Below, piece after piece: positions 11,525 to 21,263 of a DNA stretch of 64,000 bases. Under the pieces are notes generated by a model that was not told the origin of the DNA, did no database searches, and was given only the letters and a program-made list of their open reading frames with translations. The first letter of the stretch is position 1. The number at the start of each line of letters is the position of its first letter. The DNA is from Mauremys mutica (taxonomy: Eukaryota > Chordata > Testudines > Geoemydidae): contig NC_059077.1 of NCBI RefSeq assembly GCF_020497125.1, forward strand, positions 23,692,840-23,756,839, written 5' to 3'. A program made the position numbers and the translations under genes.

Positions 11525-11895
11525 AAGTGATTAATACCTGGGGGAGCAAACTGCTGTACATATCTCTCTATCAGTGTTATAGAGGGCGAACAATTTATGA
11601 ATTTACCCTGTAAAAGCTTTATACAGAGTAAAACGGATTTATTTGGGGTTTGAATCCCATCGGGAACTGGGTGTCTGGGTGCTGGAGATAAGTAACCTGC
11701 TGAGCTGTTTTCAGTTAAGTCTGAAGTTCTGGGGGCGTGGACCAGACCCTGGGTCTGTATTGAAGCAGCCTAGTGTGTCTGGCTCAACAAGACAGGGTTC
11801 TGGAAGTCTTGAAGCTGGCAGGGAAAACGGGCTCAGAGGTAAATTTCAGCACATCAGGTGACAGTCCCAAGGGGGTCTCTGTGACCGAACTTGTT
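11525..11895. repeat. LTR-like dispersed repeat between two CR1 copies
   Basis: About 370 bp of balanced composition (TTTATTTGGGGTTTGAATCC, GCGTGGACCAGACCCTGGG, GGGAAAACGGGCTCAGAGG, GGGGGTCTCTGTGACC) separates CR1 copy 1 from copy 2. It has no coding content. The layout fits an LTR-type element or recombination junction inserted between the LINE copies; I could not define terminal dinucleotides or a target duplication with confidence. Confidence 0.4.
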
Positions 11896-13086
11896 ACACC
11901 TCCAGCGTATCTACCTCTCCCCTCAGCTTAGTATCATCTGCGAACTTGCTAAGGGTGCAATCCATCCCATCATTCAGATCATTAATGAAGATCTTGAACA
12001 AAACCGGCCACAGGACTGACCCCTTGGGCACTCCGCTTGATACCAGATGCCAACTAGACATTGAGCCATTGATCACTACCCATTGAGCCCGGCGATCTAG
12101 CCAGCTTTCTATCCACCTTAAAGTCCATTCATTCGATCTATACTTCTTTAACTTGCTTGCAAGAATACTGTGGGAGACCGTATCAAAAGCTTTGCTAAAG
12201 TCAAGGCATATCACATCCACTGCTTTCTCCATATCCACAGAGCCAGTTATCTCATCATAGAAGGCAATCAGGTTGGCCAAGCATGACTTGCTCTTCGTGA
12301 ATCCATGTTGACTGTTACTGATCATCTTCCTCTCTTCCAAGTGCTTCAAAATGGATTCCTTGAAGACCCACTCCATGATTTTTTCAGGGACTGAGGTGAG
12401 GCTGTAGTTCCTCGGATTCTCCTTCTTCCCTTTTTCAAAGATGGGCACTATATTTGCCTTTTTCCAATTGCCTGGGACCTCCCCCGATCACCATGAGTTT
12501 TCAAAGAAAATGGCCAATGGCTCTGTAATCACATCAGCCAACTCCCTCAGCACCCTCGGATGCATTGCATCCGGTCCCATAGACTTGTGCATGTCCAGCT
12601 TTTCTAAATAGTCCTGAATCTGTTCTTTCACCATTGAGGGCTGCTCACCTCCTCCCCATACTGTGCTGCCCAGTGCAGCAATCTGGGAGCTGACCTTGTC
12701 TGTGAAGACCGAAGGAAAAAAAGCATTGATACTTCAGCTTCTTCCATATCATCTGTCACTAGGTTGCCTCCCCCATTCAGTAAGGGTCCCACACTTTCCC
12801 TGACCATCTTCTTGTTGCTAACATACCTGTAGAAATCCTTCTTGATACCCTTCACATCCCTTGCTAGCTGCAACTCCAATTGTGTTTTGGCCTTCCTGAT
12901 TACATCCCTGCATGCTTGAGGCATATTTTTATACTCCTCCCTGGTCATCTGTCCAGGTTTCCACTTCCTGTAAGCTTCCTTTTTGTGTTTAAGCTCACTG
13001 AAGATGTCTCTGTTAAGCCAAGCTGGTCGCCTGCCATATTTGCTATTCTTTCTGCACACTGGGATGGTTTGTTCCTGCACCCTCAA
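11894..13086 (-). pseudogene. CR1 ORF2 reverse transcriptase, frameshifted and 3'-truncated
   Basis: Frame 13086-12628 carries the linker and RT N-terminus (RRPAWLNRDIFSELKHKKEA, ARDVKGIKKDFYRYVSNKK, GPLLNGGGNLVTDD). A frameshift near a T-rich/A-rich run at about 12716 breaks it. Frame 12448-11894 carries [49 protein letters not shown] (RT block A with catalytic Asp), [20 protein letters not shown] and [12 protein letters not shown] (block C, FADD). The sequence stops a few codons after the FADD box where LTR-like sequence begins. Not functional. Confidence 0.87.
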
Positions 13087-13107
13087 TAAGGCTTCTTTAA
13101 AATATAG

Positions 13108-13971
13108 CTAGCTCTCCTGGACTCCTTTCCCCCTCATATTAGCCTCACAGGGGATCCTGCCCATCAGTTCCCTGAGGGAGTCAAAGTCTGATTTTCTGAA
13201 GTCCAGGGTCTGTATTCTGCTGCTCTCCTTTCTTCCTTTTGTCAGGATCCTGAACTTGACCATCTCATGGTCACTGCTGCCCAGGTTACCACCCACTTCT
13301 ACTTCCCCTACCAATTCTTCCCTGTTTGTGAGAAGCAGGTCAAGAGGAGCATGGCCCCTAGTTAGTTCCTCCAGCACTTACACCAGGAAGTTGTCCCCAA
13401 CACTCTCCAAAAACTTCCTGGATTGTCTGTGCACTGTGGTATTGCTCTCCCAGCAGATGTCAGGGTGATTGAAGTCCCCCAGCAGAACCAGGGCCTGTGA
13501 TCTGGAAACTTCTGTTAGTTGTCCAAAGAAAGCCTCGTCAACCTGTAGTGATCTATAGCACGTGCCCACCATGACATCACTTTTGTTGCTCTCACCTTTA
13601 AATTTAACCCAAAGACTCTCAACAGGCTTTTCTCCAGTTTCATACTGGAGCTCTGAGCAGTCATACTGCTCTCTTACATACAGTGTAACTCCTCCACTTT
13701 TTCTCCCCCGCCTGTCCTTCCTGAACAGTTTATACCCATCCATGACAGTGCTCCAGTCATGTGAGTTACTCCACCAAGTCTCTGTTATTCCAAACACATA
13801 ACAGTTCCTTGACTGTGCCAGGACTTCCAATTCTTCCTGCTTGTTTCCCAGGCTTCTTGCGTTCATGTATAGGCACCTAAAATAACTAGCTGATTGCCCT
13901 ACTTTCTCAGTATGAATCAAGAGGCCTCCCCTGTTGCACCCTCCTTCTTGTGTTTCCTCCCAGTACCCCAC
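13108..13971 (-). pseudogene. CR1 ORF2 endonuclease domain, stops present
   Basis: Apurinic/apyrimidinic-like endonuclease that nicks target DNA for target-primed reverse transcription. Visible motifs: [24 protein letters not shown] (catalytic Glu), [11 protein letters not shown] (Asp/Asn of the GDFN box) and SSDHEMVKF near the end (SDH box). The frame is interrupted by an in-frame TAA at about 13380 (after GDNFLV) and by a TAG just after VQES near 13108, both single-base changes from sense codons. Otherwise the domain is colinear and well preserved, so the copy is relatively young. It supplies the sequence copied into the patch at 11111-11152. Confidence 0.85.
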
Positions 13972-14012
13972 TTCCCTCAGGGCTTAGGTCTCCATCCCTC
14001 GGCGAAACTAGT

Positions 14013-14963
14013 TTAAAGCCCCTCCCCACCAACTAGGTTAGCAAGCCTGCCCGCAAAGATGCTCTTCCCTCTCTTTGTTAGGTGGATCCAATCTTTTCCT
14101 AGCAATCCTTCCTGGAAAAACATCCCATGGTCGAAGAATCCAAAGCCCTCTCTCCAACACCACCTGCGCAAACATGCCTTTACCTCCACAATTCGATGGG
14201 TCCTACCTGGGGCTTTTCCTTCAACAGAGAGGATGGACAAGAACATGACTTGCACCTCAAACTCCTTGATCCTTCTTCCCAGAGCCACATAGTCTGCAGT
14301 GACCCACTCAAGGTCATTCTTGGCAGCATCATTGGTGCCCATGTGAAGAAGTAGGAAGGGGTAGTGGTCTGAGGGCTTGGTCAGTCTCGGCAGACACTCT
14401 GTCACATCCTGAATTCTAGCTCTAGGCAAGCAGCACACTTCTCGAGTATCCCGGTCTGGACAGCAGATGGATGACTCTGTCCCCCTTAGGAGGGAGTCCC
14501 TGACCATCACCACCTGTCTCCTCCTCTTGTGAGTGGTGGTTGCGGAGCCCCCATCCTTAGAACAATGCATCCCATGCCTTCCAGTCGATGGCTTCTCCTT
14601 CTGATCCCTTCTTTCAGATGACTCTTCCAAACCATTCTCTGCTGTAGTACCTGTGCAGAGAGCCTGAAAACTGTTTCTTACCTCTTTCGGCATTGGGCGT
14701 ACATGAGTTCTCCTCTTTCTTCTTCTGGAGGTCAAATGCTGCCAGTTTTCTTCCCTGTTCTGCACTGTGCGTTCTGATTCTTCAGCATGCTGTGCCTGCA
14801 GTACCAAATGCTGACTTCTATCCAGACTGTCTTCATTTTCTCTGATGCAATGCAGGGTTGATACTTGGTTCTCTAGTCCTTTAACCTTCTCTTCCAATAT
14901 GGAGATCAGCTTGCACTTCGTACAAGTTGCTTCTATCCTGTGGAAGAAAGACAAACATGGCAC
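14013..14963 (-). CDS. CR1 ORF1 protein with C-terminal SGNH-esterase domain
   Basis: A 316-codon open frame. The N-terminus has CTKCKLISILEEKVKGLENQV: a CxxC pair followed by a leucine-rich coiled coil, typical of CR1 ORF1 proteins, which bind LINE RNA. A basic stretch (RRRKRR) follows near residue 80. From about residue 148 there is an SGNH/GDSL hydrolase domain: VVMVRDSLLRGTE (block I, nucleophile serine kept, but the usual glycine of GDS is arginine), HMGTND near residue 208 (block III) and KDWIHLTKRG near residue 290 (catalytic Asp and His of block V). So the reading frame is intact while the oxyanion glycine is changed. It ends 42 bases before the first ORF2 methionine used below. The protein is a retrotransposon product, not a host gene; whether it is expressed cannot be told. 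Confidence 0.8.
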   Translation of the reverse strand: MPCLSFFHRIEATCTKCKLISILEEKVKGLENQVSTLHCIRENEDSLDRSQHLVLQAQHAEESERTVQNREENWQHLTSRRRKRRTHVRPMPKEVRNSFQALCTGTTAENGLEESSERRDQKEKPSTGRHGMHCSKDGGSATTTHKRRRQVVMVRDSLLRGTESSICCPDRDTREVCCLPRARIQDVTECLPRLTKPSDHYPFLLLHMGTNDAAKNDLEWVTADYVALGRRIKEFEVQVMFLSILSVEGKAPGRTHRIVEVKACLRRWCWREGFGFFDHGMFFQEGLLGKDWIHLTKRGKSIFAGRLANLVGGEGL

Positions 14964-15019
14964 ATCCTATGCAGGCCACAGCAGCTGATCGCTCACTATC
15001 CATATTGTCTTCCTTCTAA

Positions 15020-15283
15020 GGCCTGGTCTACACTCGGGGGGGGGGGGGTCGAACTAAGGTACGCGACTTCAGCTATGCGAATAGCGTAGCTGAAGTCGAA
15101 CTACCTTAGTTCGAACTACTTACCCGTCCTCACGGCGCAGGATCGAAGTCGCGGTGGTGGAATTCCGGAGTCGACGGGAGCGCGTTCGGAGTTCGATATA
15201 TTGCGTCTAGATGAGACGCGATATATCGAACTCCGAGAAGTCGATTGCTACCCGCCGATCCGGCGGGTAATATGGACGTACCA
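15020..15283. mobile_element. PIF/Harbinger-type MITE with TAA target duplication
   Basis: A 264-bp element inserted in the CR1 5' region. It is flanked by TAA at 15017-15019 and 15284-15286, the 3-bp TWA duplication typical of PIF/Harbinger. It starts GGCCTGGTCTACACT (with a following G13 run) and ends near GGACGTACC, a decayed inverted terminus. Inside are two long hairpins: CTTCAGCTATGCG with its complement CGTAGCTGAAG, and TTCGATATATTGCGTCTAG with ACGCGATATATCGAA. It is the same family as 29140-29435 in opposite orientation. It encodes nothing and would need a Harbinger transposase in trans. Confidence 0.85.
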
Positions 15284-15286
15284 TAA

Positions 15287-15735
15287 GAGTCTCTTCAGAA
15301 TTTGTATTTACTGCTCACAGAAGCCTGAAAGGCAAAAACGCTGTGGGAACTCCCCTCAGGTGAACTCCCAGGCAAACTCCCTCTCCTCTGTTTGCCTCTC
15401 CTCTGCTCACTCGGTTTGCAACTGGCTGCTTTTTTATAAGGCTGCTGGCTCGCAGCAGTTGCCCTAGCTCAAAGCCTTCCCTCAAATCAACCACTCAGGG
15501 TCCACCTGGAACAAAGCACTCCCAATTCACACTTTTAAAACAAACAACCACAGGGTCAAACAGTCCCTGCAACTAGCACCAGTCAAACAAATGGTCACAG
15601 CAGACAGACACTCAGATATTCACCCCATCGGCTCACAACACAGCCCCCCCCCAAATGCAGCACTCTTCATAGGTTCTCTCCAACGGTCCCCAGGCAAACT
15701 CCCTCTGTTTGCCTCTCCTCTATTTGCCACTCATT
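15287..15735 (-). repeat. CR1 5' UTR-like region with duplicated subunit
   Basis: Continuation of CR1 copy 2 beyond the MITE. The segment CCAGGCAAACTCCCTCT...TTTGCCTCTCCTC occurs twice, at 15369-15410 and 15692-15722, so the putative 5' UTR contains a repeated promoter-like unit about 320 bp apart. Tandem subunits in LINE 5' UTRs often carry the internal promoter; that role is inference here. Confidence 0.5.
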
Positions 15736-16504
15736 ACCTACATTCATGGGGAATTCAGAGCATTTCACATATCCAAAAGAGAAATATGTAAAGGAGAGAA
15801 ACGATGAACAGCCTATTAGTACTACTCCTAATTGTGAAAAGGAAATGCAGAAAGTCAAGCCATTTTCAACAACTCTGTGTTGGTGGTCTGAGAAGAACGG
15901 ACAATGATGCAATGATTAAGGTTGTACACTGTGTAAAGTCAGGGATCAAAAAATAATGTATATAATTTTTTCTGTTAATGTTTTTTCTCTCTGCCATTGG
16001 AGAATAGCTTGCTTCTCAGAGCAAATTTCAGACTTGAACAGGCTGACACAAGAAATGTGGAAATTGAACACACAGGAAGATGGAAAAAAAACATTTGTAC
16101 AGAATTATGCCTTGTGAGAAAACCTGGGAAATATGGATGACGATAATCTAAATTAGGAAAAAAGTAAAAAAACCAGAATGTTGCTTTGAAAGAAGTGTCA
16201 GGCCTACTTCTCAATACCTATAAACCCATTCTGATTTCATATGAAATATGCCCTGCATTGAGCCCAATGCCCAGAACGAGAACAACGTGGCACCAATAGA
16301 TTTATAAAGAACCTTTAGCAAAGGCCAAAAATCTGTAATCTAAAGGGTAAAAAAGTCAATTTGGCAGTTCTGTAATGAAAAAGCGGTTAAAGGGAAGAGG
16401 AAAGAAAAGGTGGTTTGACAACATTAAGGACTGGTCGAGCAACATAGCTCCATGGGGACATAAGGATGTCAACTTGGGTGGTATGCTGTGTTCTTATAGC
16501 TCTT
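15736..16504. other. Intergenic, no recognised feature
   Basis: AT-rich unique-looking sequence between the CR1 5' end and the PLE palindromes. Confidence 0.5.
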
Positions 16505-16606
16505 TCTGTCCCAGGATATTAGAGAGACAAGGTGGGTGAGGTAATGTCTTTTATAGTTGGTCCGGTAAAAGATATTACCTCACCCACTTTGTCTCTCTAA
16601 TTCCGG
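16505..16606. repeat. Palindrome of a second Penelope-like tail family
   Basis: ATTAGAGAGACAAGGTGGG...TCTTTTA (16518-16553) is followed after about 12 bases by its near-perfect complement TAAAAGATATTACCTCACCC...CTCTAAT (16566-16601). The sequence with CCAGGATATTAGAGAG at the outer edge is the tail of a PLE family distinct from the GTGCCACAGGA family. It is again a head-to-head pair with no coding part. Arms are 36 bp with four mismatches or so. Confidence 0.7.
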
Positions 16607-16901
16607 TGTTGGTGATTTGCAGACTATCCCTTAGTAAAGCAACACAAAACAACTTAGTTGTGAGGAAAAAATAGTCTAAGTGTGTGTAGTGTGACTGCTG
16701 ATAGTCTGTGGTGGGAATTAGCTGGCAGTTGATATTTATTTACTATTTTCTACAGACAAAATACAAGCTCCTCCTGTGTCCAAAGTCAAATGCAAAGCTA
16801 AAGTTCAAAATGAAAATTAATCAGGTTTCTTGCCAATAGAGTCTTACTCTGCTATATTGCCTCAAACAGAGTCTGTTCCTTGTGTTACTTTAATCCCAGA
16901 C

Positions 16902-17132
16902 ATCAGAGAGGTAGTCGTGTTAGTCTGGATCTGTAAAAGCAGCAAAGAGTCCTGTGGCATCTTATAGACTAACAGACGTTTTGGAGCATGAGCTTTCGTG
17001 GGTGAATACCCACTTAGTCGGATGCATGTCATGCATGTCACGCATCTGACGAAGTGGGTATTCACCCACGAAAGCTCATGCTCCAAAACGTCTGTTATTC
17101 TATAAGGTGCCACAGGATTCTTTGCTGCTTTT
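16902..17132. repeat. Palindrome of two inverted Penelope-like tails
   Basis: The left arm, 16902-17025, is a minus-strand tail (GGTAGTCGTGTTAGTCTGG at its outer end, then CAGCAAAGAGTCCTGTGGCA and CATGAGCTTTCGTGGGTG). The right arm, 17043-17132, is a plus-strand copy (GCATCTGACGAAGTGGG, CACCCACGAAAGCTCATG, CCACAGGATTCTTTGC). The centre is a short run of ATGCATGTC repeats. The right arm is shorter and lacks the terminal ACTAACACGGC part. It lies about 300 bp from another PLE palindrome. Confidence 0.88.
17046..17082 (+). ncRNA. Hammerhead-ribozyme-like core in PLE tail
   Basis: CTGACGA at 17046-17052 matches the CUGANGA box. It is followed by a six-base-pair stem (GTGGGT 17054-17059 with ACCCAC 17064-17069) and GAAA at 17070-17073, then GC-TCAT-GC and TC, giving a two-base-pair helix III and a possible UC cleavage dinucleotide. 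Helix I is not evident. Minimal hammerheads thought to act as dimers are known from Penelope-like elements, so the match is expected for the family; self-cleavage here is unproven and probably weak. Confidence 0.5.
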
Positions 17133-18542
17133 AATCTCAGAGTAAATGAATCCCAAAACTAAGGCTAGGCAAAATAAATAGTGTGTGGAACGTGAGGACC
17201 ATGTACGAGTCAGGAAAGACGGCGCAGGTTGCAGCAGAGATGAGGAGCAATTACTGGCAATGCTCAGCCATCCAAAATTCAATAATTTTTTTCAACTGAA
17301 TTTGGATGACCTACTTGGTTTTCCCAGTAGAGCCATTAAAGGAGTGCCACAGGTCAAATCAGGCTGGCTCATGATGACTTTGCAAGCTGGCACTTGTTTG
17401 TGGTGGCTGCCATTTTGTGTTCCAAGATCCAAACTTTTCTTTTCTTTTAAAATGGTGCCTAGTACTTATGGTTGGGGGAAAAAAATGCAGTGTGAACCAT
17501 CTGCAAACCAACTAAATCCCCCAAAGCAACAGCTCTTTGTTTTAAAAGATAATCACTATATCTAGTGGCAAATTATTAATGAAATGTAATAAATTTGTGT
17601 TCTGTAGTAATGAAAACAAACCACCAATATCCACAGGTATGAATTTTTTGCCCCAAGCTACACTTTTATTGAAACTAAAACTACTAGAATGAAAAGTAAG
17701 TGGAAATAAAGTGTACAGCAATTTAAAGGAACTAAGAGTCAGTTATAAGTAAACTGCACTGCACTAGAATGGTAAAATATGTCAGCCATAGAGTAGCAGA
17801 GAGAGGCAATTTCTCTGGTGTTATCCTGAGTTGCTTAGAATGGCATGTAAAGAGTGACATAATGAGTTTGGTCAAGATAAACTTTGTTTTTTGTCATTGC
17901 TATATATGGAAAGTAGACTTCAGTCATCTTTTGTGTCAAAGATTACTGACTTCACAAGAGTTTTTTTAGACTTTTAGATGTCTACATTTTTAAAATTTAT
18001 TTACAGACCTTCCCACAGGTTGGCAAGCAAGTATAGTAACATTCTCTAGTTGTGTCTTTAATTCCTGCCCCATCCCCTCTTCCTGGAAAAACACCTTCTT
18101 TTGTTGTTTATGAATGTCTTTGCTTTAAAAGTTTCACTGCCCCACGTTACTTTGGTATGTTCCTGACTTGTTTGACACTACAACTGCACACATGCTGATA
18201 ATCAATGTCAAAATGGACAAGGTTCTTTTTCAGAATAACACCTCTGTATGTCTTCCTCTGATCTTTTGGGCATTAAAGTTAATTATTCAACACATCTTCT
18301 TTGGGAAAATGATGACCTCCATGTTTAGGATGTGTCCTGTCCAGCGAAGCTGTGCTTACATAAGAATTGCATCAACAATGGTTGTGCAATCTCTTTGCAG
18401 AACCTGATTATTAATGATTTTATCTTGCTGCTTTACATTCAGAATAGCTTGAAGGTAGTGTTGATGACATTTTTCCAGCCCTTTGATGTTCCAGCAATAG
18501 CTTGCACATTTTTCACAGCTGGAAAATAAAGTGGATACCACC
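17133..18542. other. Intergenic, no recognised feature
   Basis: AT-rich unique-looking sequence. A 126-codon plus frame at 17185-17565 has no recognised domain, splice context or repeat identity. Confidence 0.5.
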
Positions 18543-18550
18543 GCAGTACG

Positions 18551-18814
18551 CAGGGGCGGCTCCTGGCCCCAGCATGCCAAGCGCATGCTTAGGGCGGCAT
18601 GCCGCAGGGGGCACTCTGCCGGTCGGGCGGCGGGCGGCTCCGGTGGACCTCCTGCAGGCGTAGGACCTGCGGACCGCGGGACCTGCGGGACCCTCTGCAG
18701 GCACGCCTGCGGGAGGTCCACCGGAGCCGCCTGCCGCCCTCCCAGTGACCGGCAGAGCGCCCCCCGCGGCATGCTGCCATGCTTGGGGCGGCGAAATGTC
18801 TAGAGCTGCCCCTG
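18551..18814. mobile_element. GC-rich hAT-type MITE, 8-bp target duplication GCAGTACG
   Basis: 264 bp with terminal inverted repeats CAGGGGCGGCTCC and (minus strand) CAGGGGCAGCTCT, flanked by a perfect GCAGTACG at 18543-18550 and 18815-18822. The 8-bp duplication and CAGGGG terminus identify a hAT-superfamily non-autonomous element. The interior is an almost complete hairpin (GGCTCCGGTGGACCTCC against GGAGGTCCACCGGAGCC) and is rich in CpG in an AT-rich neighbourhood. Overlapping open frames on both strands are by-products of its GC content. Confidence 0.92.
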
Positions 18815-18822
18815 GCAGTACG

Positions 18823-20996
18823 GTAAACATAGTCTATGAGTATACTGTGATAACAGCAAACTAATTGGGTCAAATTCTTTTCTGGCATAACTTCATTGCC
18901 TTCAATGGAATTATTTGCCAGCAAAGAATTTGGCCTACCATGTGTGGTAACTCTCTCTCTCTCTCTCTTTTTTAAACTTATTAGCATTGGCAATTTTGAC
19001 AAAACTTGTCCAAGGTAAGTGAAATGTTTTATTCTATTAATTTTGGCATCACTGTTCATAAAGTTGGCAAATATATGTAAGATCTTATGCACATTTACTC
19101 TATTTTCTTCAGTTTGTTGGTAAAGTCCATAGATTTTATCGTCCTCAGAAAACTTGATGGTGATGGAGGTCTTCTGGAGTTTGTATAGGTATGGCAAAAT
19201 CATTTCCATAAAGAAACTAACACATTAGCTCCTTAGTTACTTAGTTACAGGTATTCAGTCTGCTCAGATTAAAGAGTTGAGCACATGTTCAAAATATAAT
19301 AAAATTACTAGTACCATCTCTCTAATTGCAGTAATAATTGCTGGTGCTAAGATGCGTCCAAAGTGATTCAATGCTCACACGCAGCCTTGTTCATTTTCAT
19401 TTGACATTGCAAATGGATCGGAATAGTATCCTTAGAGACGCTACTGAGCATTCTTTCCTATGAGTGATTCAAAATTCGCAACTCTGCCAAAACTTTAGGT
19501 AGTTCATAACTACGATTTTAATAGTATTGTAAATACACATAGCATTGTATGGTAAGAGGCCAGTGCCAGTCAAGAAAAAGGATTCTTGCCCTTAAGGGAT
19601 AAGAATCTAATGGGACACAGACAAACAGGTGAAGACAAGACCAAACACAGAATGAGGAGTGGCCACTAGAACTTGAATGTTTCACAGAAAAAGTGAGATT
19701 TTAAAAGTTCCCTAATGGAGGATGTGGAGGGATTTAAGCAGCTGCATTGCTATCTGAGACGTGGTACGGTGTATGGGAAGACAGAGTAAGCAGTGGATGA
19801 AGGAGACAAATGGGTCAACGAGAAGGGAAGACTGGGTGGAACATAAAGAGTGGGATGTAATGTAGGAGGAGATGATAACAGAGATGTTTTTAAGGTGCCA
19901 TGCAGTCTTCAAAGTTCCCCCACACAGTAATGTGATATATACATAAACAACAAGTGGAGTAAGGAGGAGGAACTGAGAAGTATGATGATAAGTATGGACA
20001 ACTTAGAGACGCTGGAGTAATGAGAGAAGGAGATGACTAGCAGTTGAACAGGAACATCTCATACTTTTTTCTGGAGGTTGCCATCTTGTGCTCCAGTATT
20101 TGAACTATCATTTTATAAAATTCTACTCTCTAGACCCTATGGTTACAAAGATAACCTTAAAAAAGTGAACCAAGGATAACCTATGCCGTGAGGGTTGCCT
20201 GAATCTGCAGTATTACAATAGATAGCTTCCCACCAGGATGTGTTACAGTATGGCAGTATGTTTATACATATAGGACAATGTCTAGGAACTTAGAGGACTC
20301 TGTTTTCAGAAGGTGCTTGGTGAGACAGTAGAGCATATGGAATAGAATAGAGACTGTAGAGTGGTGGAAGGAATAAAGCCTCAATGTTGCACTCTCTTCT
20401 CTCTCTCATTTTATACTTGAACACACAATATAGTATCAGAAGTGAGTCGGCCCCTACAGATATGTGAAATCAGAAACTAAGAACATTGCAAAAACCAAAA
20501 CCCCAAAACTCATCAAAGAGAAAATAAGGATTATTGCAGCATAGCAGTTCCTGCCCCTAAGCAGCTGGATGTGAAAGAGGGTTTGTTTAGTAACTGAACT
20601 TTCTTTAGGTCACAATGGGAAAACTATGAAAATACAACGGGGCTGGATAAAAAGGAAAACAAAATGAGAGAGGCTACACTATTACCTGTAATGGGAAAAG
20701 GCTGAAATATGTTCCAACAGTGTCTGGAGATGTCACCAGGAGGACCTGTGTAAAATCCTAGAAGTAGTCCAAAAGCATTTTCAACCTACAAAAAATGTCA
20801 TATATGTTGGGGTAGCCTCTGGGACCTCTTCCACTCAGTTCCCCAAGCACTAGTCGCCATCGGTCTCATCACTCAAGTTCCTTTATTTAGCATACAGCAA
20901 AGCTATGCTCAGTTAATCAAACTCATACATACGGAATAAGTACAGGGTATACCACATATCCAAAGTTGCACAAAAAACCCCATTCCTTTACATACA
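18823..20996. other. Intergenic with a possible old dispersed repeat
   Basis: Contains a (CT)n microsatellite at 18951-18968. Positions 19555-20040 (GACACAGACAAACAGGTGAAG, GGATGTGGAGGGATTTAAGC, AAGACAGAGTAAGCAGTGG) resemble the style of the dispersed repeat at 37715-38300 but were not assigned. The rest is unremarkable. Confidence 0.4.
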
Positions 20997-21004
20997 TTTG
21001 CACA

Positions 21005-21255
21005 CAGGGGCGGTGCTGGCTTTTTTGCCGCCCCAAGCACGGCAGGCAGGCTGCCTTCGGCGGCTTGCCTGCGGGAGGTCCCCGGTCCCATGGATTCGGC
21101 GTACCTGCCGCCAAATCCGCGGGACCGGCGGACCTCCCGCAAGCTAGCCGCTGAAGGCTGCCTGACTGCCGCCCTCGCAGGGATTGGCAGGGCGCCCCCT
21201 GTGGCTTGCTGCCCCAGGCACGCGCTTGGAGCACTGGTGCCTGGAGCCGCCGCTG
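21005..21255. mobile_element. GC-rich hAT-type MITE, 8-bp target duplication TTTGCACA
   Basis: 251 bp with termini CAGGGGCGGTGCTGG and (minus strand) CAGCGGCGGCTCC, flanked by perfect TTTGCACA at 20997-21004 and 21256-21263. The interior forms a large hairpin (CTTGCCTGCGGGAGGTCC against GGACCTCCCGCAAGCTAG). Close in design to 18551-18814, so both probably moved with the same hAT transposase. Confidence 0.92.
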
Positions 21256-21263
21256 TTTGCACA

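Larger units (their letters stand above)
11897..15735 (-). mobile_element. CR1 LINE copy 2, long, ORF1 plus most of ORF2
   Basis: A minus-strand CR1 of about 3.6 kb excluding its nested MITE. In transcription order it has a putative 5' UTR (15735-15287), a MITE insertion (15283-15020), ORF1 (14963-14013), and ORF2 with endonuclease (13971-13108) and RT (13086-11897). It lacks its 3' end: the copy stops inside the RT just after the FADD box, next to an LTR-like repeat. CR1 copies are normally truncated at the 5' end, so a copy with a 5' half and no 3' half points to later deletion or recombination rather than ordinary integration. Confidence 0.88.

Noticed and set aside
17185..17565. 126-codon plus-strand frame as a host exon
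   Set aside because: No recognised domain, no convincing splice sites at both ends, and no repeat or homology support.
18513..18830. Overlapping GC-rich frames on both strands
   Set aside because: They lie within a hAT MITE hairpin defined by an 8-bp duplication; not protein-coding.
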